A stretch of 32,180 nucleotides of DNA. Source: an uncultured Mediterranea sp. (GTDB lineage Bacteria > Bacteroidota > Bacteroidia > Bacteroidales > Bacteroidaceae). A program made the translations under genes and the position numbers. This document shows, piece after piece, positions 18,409 to 26,806 of this stretch. The stretch lies in NCBI GenBank assembly GCA_945836915.1, contig CAMAMO010000005.1, positions 1 through 32,180 of the forward strand. Direction: 5' to 3'. The notes under the pieces were generated by a model, which was not told the origin of the DNA, searched no databases, and worked only from the letters and a program-made list of their open reading frames with translations. Numbering within the stretch: position 1 is the first letter of the stretch; each line of letters opens with the position of its first letter.

Positions 18409-19037
18409 TTGTTTTCCTTAATTAGTTGATATGATTCGCCTAAGTACTTACTATAGAAGATAAAGAGCGCAAAGATGCCACAGCTAATGGCTGCATCGGC
18501 AAAATTGAATATCGGGCTGAAGAAGATGAAGTTCTCTCCACCCACGATGGGCATCCAAGAAGGCCAAGTCGTTTCAATCAGGGGGAAATAGAACATATCC
18601 ACTACTTTACCGTAAAGCATTGGCGCATAGCCTCCTCCTTTAGGTAGGAAAGAGGCTATCTGACCAGGGGTACTCTCACTGAAGAGAACGCCATAGAATA
18701 CGCAATCAATGATATTACCCAACGCACCTGTCAGAATGAGCGAAATGCAGACGATGAACCCCGTCTTGAGACCCAACTTGATGAAGCGGTAGAGGTAATA
18801 GCCAATCAGAGCAACAGCCACTATACGGAAAGAGGTAAGGAACAGCTTACCGATTATCTCCATACCAAAGGCCATGCCGTTGTTCTCTGTAAAGAAGATA
18901 TAGCACCAATCCGTTACTCTGATACTCTCATGCCAATACATACTGGTCTTGACCCAAATCTTAATGAGTTGGTCGATGAGAAGTACGGAGAAGATGGTGG
19001 ATAGTGCAATCCACCCATTACGCTTGACTTTATCCAT
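18405..19037 (-). CDS. lspA: Lipoprotein signal peptidase
   Basis: Catalytic regions GNIIDCVFYGV and FNFADAAISCG; IDQLIKIWVK. Confidence 0.94.
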   Translation of the reverse strand: MDKVKRNGWIALSTIFSVLLIDQLIKIWVKTSMYWHESIRVTDWCYIFFTENNGMAFGMEIIGKLFLTSFRIVAVALIGYYLYRFIKLGLKTGFIVCISLILTGALGNIIDCVFYGVLFSESTPGQIASFLPKGGGYAPMLYGKVVDMFYFPLIETTWPSWMPIVGGENFIFFSPIFNFADAAISCGIFALFIFYSKYLGESYQLIKENK

Positions 19038-19039
19038 CT

Positions 19040-19420
19040 TTACTTCTTGCCGCTGTTTTTAGCTTCAATGCTCAGGGTGGCATGAGGCACGGCACGCAGA
19101 CGCTCAGCGGGAATCAGTTTACCCGTCTCGCGACAGATACCATAGGTTTTGTTTTCAATGCGCACCAAAGCGGCCTTTAGGTTGTTTATAAACTTAAGCT
19201 GACGTTGAGCCAAACGGGTTGTTTCCTCTTTAGACAGCGTATTGGCACCCTCTTCAAGCACTTTATATGTGGGTGACGTGTCATCGGTTGAATTTTCATC
19301 CGATCCAGTTAGCGATGCCTTCAAAAGGTCGTAATCGCGTTGTGCCAATTCCAGTTTTTCTAAAATAATCTCTCTGAATTCTTCCAATTCAGCATCTGAA
19401 TATCTTGTTTTTTCAGCCAT
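19040..19420 (-). CDS. TraR/DksA family protein
   Basis: DksA-like coiled coil and YGICRETGKLIPAERLRAVPHATLSIEAK C-terminus. Confidence 0.88.
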   Translation of the reverse strand: MAEKTRYSDAELEEFREIILEKLELAQRDYDLLKASLTGSDENSTDDTSPTYKVLEEGANTLSKEETTRLAQRQLKFINNLKAALVRIENKTYGICRETGKLIPAERLRAVPHATLSIEAKNSGKK

Positions 19421-19464
19421 GGGTTATATTTTTTTAGTTGACAAGTTAACGACTTGAAAAGTAT

Positions 19465-22400
19465 TTAGTTCTTTTTTATATTGACGTAAAGTTTGTAATC
19501 ATCCATATCGAGTTCGGTAGCTTGGGGCACTTCATCGGTCAGCGTAAGCGAAGTGGCGAGTACCTGCTTACAAATATAGTCTCGGTAGGCCTCGACAGCA
19601 GCATCGCTCCACTGGTTTTTCGAAAGGAGGATGTCAATCTTATCTGTAATCTCCAGGCCGCTCGACTTACGAATGTTCTGGATACGGTTAACCAACTCAC
19701 GCGCTACACCTTCACGACGTAATTCTTCGCTAATGGTTACCTCGAGAGCAACAGTAAGACGGCCTTCATTAGCTACCAGCCAGCCGGGGATATCCTCACT
19801 GAAAATCTCCACATCGGTGGCCTCAACTTTCAGTTCGATACCATCAATCTGCAGCAAGTAACTACCTTCACGCTCCAGTTGGGCTATGGCCTCTTGAGGC
19901 AGCGCAGTCATGGCAGCAGCCACAGCTTTCATCTGTTTGCCAAACTTGGGACCCATTTTCTTGAAGTCGCACTTCACCTTCTTAACTAAAACACCCGATT
20001 CACCCTCAACGAACTGCAGTTCCTTGACGTTGACCTCGCTCATAATCAAGTTCTTCACCGCCTCAATGTGCTGACGCTGTGCCTCATCCACCACGGGAAT
20101 CATAATGCACTGTAGAGGTTGACGCACCTTAATGTTAACCTTACGGCGCAAAGCCAACACCATCGAAGTGACATTCTGAGCCATCTGCATCCGTGCCTCC
20201 AACTCTTCGTCAATCAATTGTTCGTTGACAACAGGGAATTGAGCCAAGTGAACAGAGACTACGCTGTCACGACCAGTCACCTTCACCAAATCCATGTAGA
20301 GCATATCGGCATAGAAAGGAGCAATCGGAGCCATCAACTTAGCCACCGTCTCAAGGCAGGTGTAGAGTGTCTGATAGGCAGATAGCTTATCCTGCGTCAT
20401 ACCTCCACCCCAGAAGCGTTTGCGATTCAAGCGCACATACCAGTTGGATAGGTTGTCGTTAACAAAATCCTGTATCAAACGGCCTGCCTTAGTCGGCTCA
20501 TAGTCTGCCAGACAATTATCCACCTGTTTGATTAAGGTATTGAGAACTGAGAGAATCCAGCGATCTATCTCGGGACGTTCAGACAAAGGTACATCGATTT
20601 CACTGTAGTTGAAACCATCCACATTGGCATATAGAGCAAAGAAGGAGTAGGTATTATAGAGGGTGCCAAAGAATTTACGGCGCACCTCTTCCACACCCTC
20701 CACGTCGAACTTCAGGTTATCCCAAGGTGATGAGTTTGTAATCATGTACCAACGTAAGGGGTCAGAGCCATACTTCTCGATAGTAGAGAAGGGATCTACC
20801 GCATTACCCAAACGCTTTGACATCTTGTTACCATTCTTATCGAGCACAAGGCCGTTAGAGATTACCGCCTTGTAGCTTACGCTGTCAAAGACCATCGTGG
20901 CGATAGCATGGAGCGTGAAGAACCAACCACGGGTTTGATCCACACCCTCGGCAATAAAATCTGCCGGATAGACCTGATGACTATCCAGGGCCTCTTTGTT
21001 CTCAAAGGGATAGTGAATCTGGGCATAAGGCATAGCACCCGAGTCGAACCACACGTCAATCAGGTCGGTTTCACGCTTCATCGGTTTGCCAGCGGCAGAA
21101 ACCAGAATGATATCATCTACATAGGGACGGTGCAGGTCAATCTTATCGTAGTTCTCCTGCGTATAGAGACCTGGTATGAAGCCCTTCTCCTTGTAGGGAT
21201 TACTCTTCATCACACCTGCTGCTACAGCCTTTTCTACCTCATTATAGAGTTCTTCAACAGATTCAATGCACTTCTCTTCATCGCCCTCTTCTGTACGCCA
21301 GATAGGCAGCGGCGTACCCCAGTAACGTGAACGGCTGAGGTTCCAGTCGTTCAGATTCTCCAACCACTTGCCGAAACGGCCCGTGCCGGTTGACTCGGGT
21401 TTCCAGTTGATGTTCTTGTTAAGTTCCATCATGCGCTCTTTGCAGGCCGTGCTACGGATGAACCAGCTATCCAGCGGATAGTAGAGCACCGGCTTGTCAG
21501 TACGCCAGCAGTGAGGGTAGTTGTGAACATGCTTCTCCATTTTGAAGGCCAGGTTAGCGGCCTTCATCTTCATGCAGATATAGACATCAAGGCTTTCAGC
21601 AGCCTGAGCGGCTTTCTCATCATATTTGCCATCCACAGTAAACTGCGGGTCGTAAGCGTTCTTCACCCATCGACCTTGATATTCCTTATAAATCTCTGTA
21701 TCAACACATTCGCTTACAAATCGTCCATCAAGTTCGTCGAGTAGATAGAACTTACCGGAAAGGTCCACCATAGGACGTGTCTCTCCGCGTTTATTAATCA
21801 TAAATAGAGAAGGGATGCCTGCTGCACGTGCCACGTTGGCATCGTCAGCACCAAAGGTAGGAGCGATATGAACGATTCCTGTACCGTCCTCAGTAGTGAC
21901 ATAATCGCCAGGAATTACGCGGAAAGCCTTCTCTGAGGCGTCATGCCAGTTGCCTTCAGCATCCATCTCTACCGGTTTTACCCAAGGTAGCAGTTGGGCA
22001 TACTTCATGCCCACCAAATCGGGACCTTTGTATTCTCCCACCACCTTGAAGGGAATCAATTTGTCACCCGGTTTGTAATCCTCCAGACTCAAGCCCTCCG
22101 CTTTAGGGTTGAAGTGGTTGTAGAGAAGCGGCTTTGCCAAAACTACAGTCATCTTCTCGCCAGTGTAGCCATTATAGGTCTGTACGGCCACATAGTCAAT
22201 CTTCGGGCCAACGCAGAGAGCAGTGTTCGAAGGTAAAGTCCATGGGGTAGTAGTCCATGCCAGGAAGAAGGGAGTACCCCACTCAGCCATCTCAGGCTTA
22301 GGATCAAGGATACGGAACTGCCCTACTACAGTAAGGTCCTTCACGTCGCGATAGCAACCGGGCTGGTTCAGCTCGTGCGAGCTCAAGCCGGTACCTGCGG

Positions 22401-22956
22401 CGGGTGAATAAGGCTGGATAGTGTAGCCTTTATAGAGCAGATTCTTCTTATAGAGCTGTTTAAGCAGCCACCACAGCGTCTCGATGTAGCGATTATCGTA
22501 GGTAATGTAGGGATGCTCCAAATCTACCCAATAACCCATCTTATGGGTCAGGTCAGTCCACTCTTTAGTGAACTTCATCACATCCTTACGGCAAGCAGCG
22601 TTGTAATCAGCCACCGAGATGCTCTTACCGATATCTTCCTTGGTGATACCGAGCGCCTTTTCCACACCCAGTTCTACGGGTAAGCCGTGAGTATCCCATC
22701 CGGCCTTGCGCTTCACTTGGAAGCCTTTCATCGTTTTGTAACGGCAGAAGATATCTTTGATTGAGCGTGCCATGACATGGTGAATACCGGGCATACCATT
22801 GGCCGAGGGAGGTCCCTCGAAAAACACAAACGAAGGGCAGCCCTCGCGCTCTGTCATACTTTTAGCGAATACCTCATTCGCATCCCAGGTTTTCAACACT
22901 TCCTTATTGATTTCAGAAAGGTCAAACTTCTGATATTCAGTAAATTTATTAGCCAT
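19465..22956 (-). CDS. ileS: Isoleucyl-tRNA synthetase
   Basis: 1163 aa; EGPPSANGMPGIHHVMARSIKD (HIGH region), DVWFDSGAMPYAQ, KMSKRLGN, anticodon-binding domain. Confidence 0.98.
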   Translation of the reverse strand: MANKFTEYQKFDLSEINKEVLKTWDANEVFAKSMTEREGCPSFVFFEGPPSANGMPGIHHVMARSIKDIFCRYKTMKGFQVKRKAGWDTHGLPVELGVEKALGITKEDIGKSISVADYNAACRKDVMKFTKEWTDLTHKMGYWVDLEHPYITYDNRYIETLWWLLKQLYKKNLLYKGYTIQPYSPAAGTGLSSHELNQPGCYRDVKDLTVVGQFRILDPKPEMAEWGTPFFLAWTTTPWTLPSNTALCVGPKIDYVAVQTYNGYTGEKMTVVLAKPLLYNHFNPKAEGLSLEDYKPGDKLIPFKVVGEYKGPDLVGMKYAQLLPWVKPVEMDAEGNWHDASEKAFRVIPGDYVTTEDGTGIVHIAPTFGADDANVARAAGIPSLFMINKRGETRPMVDLSGKFYLLDELDGRFVSECVDTEIYKEYQGRWVKNAYDPQFTVDGKYDEKAAQAAESLDVYICMKMKAANLAFKMEKHVHNYPHCWRTDKPVLYYPLDSWFIRSTACKERMMELNKNINWKPESTGTGRFGKWLENLNDWNLSRSRYWGTPLPIWRTEEGDEEKCIESVEELYNEVEKAVAAGVMKSNPYKEKGFIPGLYTQENYDKIDLHRPYVDDIILVSAAGKPMKRETDLIDVWFDSGAMPYAQIHYPFENKEALDSHQVYPADFIAEGVDQTRGWFFTLHAIATMVFDSVSYKAVISNGLVLDKNGNKMSKRLGNAVDPFSTIEKYGSDPLRWYMITNSSPWDNLKFDVEGVEEVRRKFFGTLYNTYSFFALYANVDGFNYSEIDVPLSERPEIDRWILSVLNTLIKQVDNCLADYEPTKAGRLIQDFVNDNLSNWYVRLNRKRFWGGGMTQDKLSAYQTLYTCLETVAKLMAPIAPFYADMLYMDLVKVTGRDSVVSVHLAQFPVVNEQLIDEELEARMQMAQNVTSMVLALRRKVNIKVRQPLQCIMIPVVDEAQRQHIEAVKNLIMSEVNVKELQFVEGESGVLVKKVKCDFKKMGPKFGKQMKAVAAAMTALPQEAIAQLEREGSYLLQIDGIELKVEATDVEIFSEDIPGWLVANEGRLTVALEVTISEELRREGVARELVNRIQNIRKSSGLEITDKIDILLSKNQWSDAAVEAYRDYICKQVLATSLTLTDEVPQATELDMDDYKLYVNIKKN

Positions 22957-23040
22957 TTATTGCTCTATTTTATTTTATTATTAGCACGTTTCAGAAGGGG
23001 CACAAGCTATCAGAGCTTAAACGCCCCTATTTTTAGGGCG

Positions 23041-23048
23041 CAAATCTA
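23041..23048 (-). promoter_or_regulatory. Putative -7 element for ileS
   Basis: Minus strand TAGATTTG; the -33 region is a T-rich run without a clear TTTG at ideal spacing. Confidence 0.45.
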
Positions 23049-23206
23049 CAAAAAAAGAAAGAAAAAAAGAACTTTTTAACGTACGTTTCGCTTCGAAATT
23101 ATTTATAGTGTCTGACAGATTAAAAATCTACAACGATTTGTTGCTGAATGGCATTCTTTTTGTAGTGAGGAATTCTATGACTATTCATACAACTTTATAA
23201 ATCAAG

Positions 23207-24466
23207 ATGAAAGAAAAAGTAGTACCCGTATTGCTGCTCACCGGTTATCTGGGCAGCGGAAAGACCACCCTGGTCAACCACATCCTCACCAACGAGCGCG
23301 GTATTCGCTTTGCGGTAATTGTCAACGACCTTGGCGAAGTCAATATCGATGCCGACCTGATTCAGAAGGGCGGTATTGTTAATCAGAAAGACGATAGTCT
23401 GGTGGCCCTGCAGAACGGCTGCATCTGTTGCACGCTGAAGATGGATCTCATCCAGCAAGTGCACGATTTGTTAAAGATGCAACAGTTTGATTACATCGTC
23501 ATCGAGGCGAGCGGTATCTGCGAACCTGAGCCCATCGCTCAAACCCTTTGCAGTATTCCGCGTATGGGTGGTAACTATACCAAATATGGCATCGTGGCAC
23601 TGGATTGCATTGCCACCGTAGTGGATGCCCTCCGCCTACAGGACGAGTTTGCTTGTGGCGACAGCCTTACTCGTAAAGGCATTGACGAAGAGGACATTGA
23701 GAACCTGATTATCCAGCAGATTGAGTTCTGTAACCTCATCCTGCTCAACAAAGCTGCCGAAGTAAAACCTGAGGAGTTGGCGCGCATCAAGCAGATTATC
23801 CGCACCCTGCAACCAGCTGCCGAGATTATTGAGTGTAACTACGCCGATGTGCCACTGGAGAAGTTGCTTGACACTCACCTCTTCCACTTTGAACGCGTAG
23901 CCACCAGCGCAGGCTGGGTACGCAATCTGGAAAAGGCTGCAACCACAGAAGAGGAGTATGAGGCCCACCAACACGGTTCACGCGCAGGACAACACCATCA
24001 TCACGAGGAGGAGCATGAGCACGAACATGAGCATGATCACGAACACGAGCTTGAACATCATCACCACCACCATCATCATCATGAGGAGGGTGAGGCTGAA
24101 GAGTATGGAATCAGCACCTTCGTCTATTACCGCCGTCCGGCGTTTGACATCCACAAGTTTGACCGCTTTGTTGCCACCCAATGGCCCAAGAATGTGATTC
24201 GTGCTAAAGGCATCTGTTACTTCAGTCACCAGCGCGACATGTCCTACCTATTTGAGCAGGCCGGTTCGCAGAAAAAGATTCAGGAGTGTGGTCAATGGTA
24301 TGCCACCGCCCCTGAGGAGGAGTTAATGCAGCTAATGCGGGAGGAACCAGGTTTGTTGCGCGATTGGGATGACCACTACGGCGACCGCATGGTAAAGATA
24401 GTCTTCATTGGACAACATATGGATCGCGAGCAACTGACCCGCGACCTCGATGCCTGCTTGGAGTAA
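23207..24466 (+). CDS. CobW/G3E-family GTPase, His-rich metallochaperone-type protein
   Basis: GYLGSGKTTLVNHIL P-loop, NGCICCTL (CXCC), long His/Glu-rich linker, CobW C-terminal domain. Confidence 0.93.
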   Translation: MKEKVVPVLLLTGYLGSGKTTLVNHILTNERGIRFAVIVNDLGEVNIDADLIQKGGIVNQKDDSLVALQNGCICCTLKMDLIQQVHDLLKMQQFDYIVIEASGICEPEPIAQTLCSIPRMGGNYTKYGIVALDCIATVVDALRLQDEFACGDSLTRKGIDEEDIENLIIQQIEFCNLILLNKAAEVKPEELARIKQIIRTLQPAAEIIECNYADVPLEKLLDTHLFHFERVATSAGWVRNLEKAATTEEEYEAHQHGSRAGQHHHHEEEHEHEHEHDHEHELEHHHHHHHHHEEGEAEEYGISTFVYYRRPAFDIHKFDRFVATQWPKNVIRAKGICYFSHQRDMSYLFEQAGSQKKIQECGQWYATAPEEELMQLMREEPGLLRDWDDHYGDRMVKIVFIGQHMDREQLTRDLDACLE

Positions 24467-25585
24467 TTATTCTGCCAAACGTCCCATTTTATAGGTCCCT
24501 TTGCGGATGACGTTGCCCTGTGCATCGCTCTCCACGAAGGGGCCATTTTTTTGTCCTTGCTTGAAGAAGCCCTCAAAACGGGTACCATCTTTTTTAATCT
24601 GCACCCCGCTACCCTCCTCCTTTCCATCCACAAAGCCTCCGGTATAGCGTACACCGTCTGTGGTTATCAAGGTACCCTGGCCATTGAACCTATTCTCTGC
24701 AAAATCTCCTTCATAACGGTCACCGGCACCCCATTGGTAAACCCCTCTGCCGTGGCGCTGGTTATCCTTCCAATCACCCTCGTAAGTGGCGCCGTTGGCC
24801 CAGGTAAAGGTACCTTTTCCCTCCTGTTTACCCTCTTTGAACTGACCCACATATTTATCTCCGTTGGCATGGTAATAGATACCCTGCCCCGTACGTTCTC
24901 CCTCTACATAGTCACCCTCGTAGCGATCTCCAGTGTGGAAGAAGTAGATGCCGCGGCCATGCTGTATGTCGTTAACCCATTGGCCAACATACTTATCGCC
25001 ATTGGCATACTCGAATGTACCAGTCCCTTGACGAACATCGTTACGCCATTCGCCCTTGTAGCTGGAACCATCGTTCCATTTAAAGACTCCATCACCCTCT
25101 TTCTTATCGGCTACCCAGCTTCCTTCGTACGATGAGCCATTGCGCCATGTGTAGGTACCCTGACCTTGGCGTTTGTCGTTATTCCATTCGCCCTCGTAGC
25201 GATCACCGTTATGATAATACATCACACCGTGACCATGCTGGTAATCTTGATACCACATTCCCTCGTAGCGGTTGTTATTCAAGAAGTAGAAGGTACCACG
25301 TCCGTGTTGCTGATTTTGAAACCACTCTCCCTCGTAGCGTTCACCGTCAGTAAATGAGTAGGTACCGATACCCTGACGTTTGCCTTTGACGTAATTTCCC
25401 TCATAGACGTCGCCATTTTTCATCACAGTACGTCCTTTTCCATGCGGTTTACGTCCCTTTATCTCACCAGTATATACACCGCCATCCTTAAAGGTATAAT
25501 TGCCGATGGTAATACTCTGCGCCCAGACGGTAGCCATAGGTAGCCACAACAGAATGCTGAGAATAACAGTAATCACTCGCTTCAT
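24467..25585 (-). CDS. Secreted MORN-repeat protein
   Basis: Signal peptide MKRVITVILSILLWLPMATVWAQS, then about 14 repeats of the form YEGxWxxxxxxGxGxxxxxxGxx. Confidence 0.93.
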   Translation of the reverse strand: MKRVITVILSILLWLPMATVWAQSITIGNYTFKDGGVYTGEIKGRKPHGKGRTVMKNGDVYEGNYVKGKRQGIGTYSFTDGERYEGEWFQNQQHGRGTFYFLNNNRYEGMWYQDYQHGHGVMYYHNGDRYEGEWNNDKRQGQGTYTWRNGSSYEGSWVADKKEGDGVFKWNDGSSYKGEWRNDVRQGTGTFEYANGDKYVGQWVNDIQHGRGIYFFHTGDRYEGDYVEGERTGQGIYYHANGDKYVGQFKEGKQEGKGTFTWANGATYEGDWKDNQRHGRGVYQWGAGDRYEGDFAENRFNGQGTLITTDGVRYTGGFVDGKEEGSGVQIKKDGTRFEGFFKQGQKNGPFVESDAQGNVIRKGTYKMGRLAE

Positions 25586-26364
25586 TGGCCGTCACCTTTT
25601 GAGTCAGACAATCGCTTCAAAAAAGCCTCGGCACGTGCCAAGTCTTCTGGGGTATCAATACCGATGGTCTCTACCTGAGTTATCCCTACACGGATGGTGT
25701 AGCCATTCTCAAGCCAACGAAGCTGCTCCAACGACTCAGCCAATTCCAGCGAGGATTGAGGCAACTGGGTGATAGCTTGCAGAGTGGGCAAGGTATAAGC
25801 GTAGAGGCCGATATGTTTGTAATAGGTGTGGCGATTGAGCCACTCGTCATGCTCAGCACCGCGGCAATAAGGGATGACGGAGCGACTGAAGTAGAGTGCC
25901 TCCATACGGCTGTTGACCACCACCTTAGGCGAATTGGGATTCTCAAGAGCCTGCCAACCATCCTCGGCGGTGAAGGGTTTCACTAGGGTAGCAATCTGCG
26001 TACCTTCATGATCAAAGCAGGCTTTAATGGCCTGGAGTTGCGAGGGCTGGATAAAGGGCTCATCACCCTGAATATTGATTACTACATCGTAATCGCCACC
26101 GATGCGATCTGCCGCTTCACGACAACGATCGGTGCCACTCTTATGGTTGGGGGAGGTCATCACCACCTTTCCGCCGAAGGCCTCTACAGCCTCTCGAATA
26201 CGGTCATCATCGGTAGCTACATAGACGTCGTCCACCACTTGTTTTACTTGAGTATATACGCGTTCAATAACCCTTTTGCCCCCCAGCATAGCCAGCGGTT
26301 TAGCAGGAAAGCGAGTCGAGGCATATCGGGCAGGTATGATTCCTAAAAATTTCATATTGTTCAA
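25582..26364 (-). CDS. kdsB: 3-deoxy-manno-octulosonate cytidylyltransferase
   Basis: IIPARYASTRFPAKPLAMLGGKRVIERVYTQV...NIQGDEPFI...HIGLYAYTLPTL; start may be 26355 instead. Confidence 0.97.
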   Translation of the reverse strand: MNNMKFLGIIPARYASTRFPAKPLAMLGGKRVIERVYTQVKQVVDDVYVATDDDRIREAVEAFGGKVVMTSPNHKSGTDRCREAADRIGGDYDVVINIQGDEPFIQPSQLQAIKACFDHEGTQIATLVKPFTAEDGWQALENPNSPKVVVNSRMEALYFSRSVIPYCRGAEHDEWLNRHTYYKHIGLYAYTLPTLQAITQLPQSSLELAESLEQLRWLENGYTIRVGITQVETIGIDTPEDLARAEAFLKRLSDSKGDGQ

Positions 26365-26425
26365 TTTTTATCTAATCCAAATATCTATTCCATTCGTTCA
26401 AAAAAAGGCTTTCAACTGGTGCAAA

Positions 26426-26785
26426 TCACTTAAACCAAAGTTGCTTCACAAAGTCACGCTCCAAGTCATCATTGCGCATCACCTTCTCATCAACCATCAG
26501 CAGATCAAGGTCCAGTTTCACCACCTCGTGTGCCTTATCTTCCGGGCATCGGCCTGCCAGTCGCTCAATCTCCTTGAGTTGTCGGTTCACATCTTGAGGT
26601 GAAGCATCGCTGACAAAGCGTACCAACTGATTAGTGAATTGACCAGAGTGCGACATGCCGAGAGGTTCTGTTTCCAGTTCGGCAGAGAAGCGAACCTGGT
26701 CAAATCGAGCGGTTAGCTCATGACGAGCCAGCGACATATGCTCTTCTCGTCCCTCATTACTGCCTATACAGACCAGGTAATTCAT
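26426..26785 (-). CDS. Short HPPK (FolK)-like protein
   Basis: CIGSNEGR, ETEPLG, FTNQLV, IERLAGR and KLDLDLLMVD match HPPK, but the protein is only 119 aa. Confidence 0.8.
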   Translation of the reverse strand: MNYLVCIGSNEGREEHMSLARHELTARFDQVRFSAELETEPLGMSHSGQFTNQLVRFVSDASPQDVNRQLKEIERLAGRCPEDKAHEVVKLDLDLLMVDEKVMRNDDLERDFVKQLWFK

Positions 26786-26806
26786 CGTTCACCCCTCCTT
26801 CACTGA

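Noticed and set aside
23978-24229. 83-aa minus-strand ORF with a Met/Val-rich, TM-like stretch
   Set aside because: Artefact of reading the His-rich CAY/GAR tract in reverse complement.
24551-25135. 194-aa plus-strand ORF opposite the MORN gene
   Set aside because: Long open frame explained by the 69-bp periodicity and composition of the MORN repeats on the other strand.
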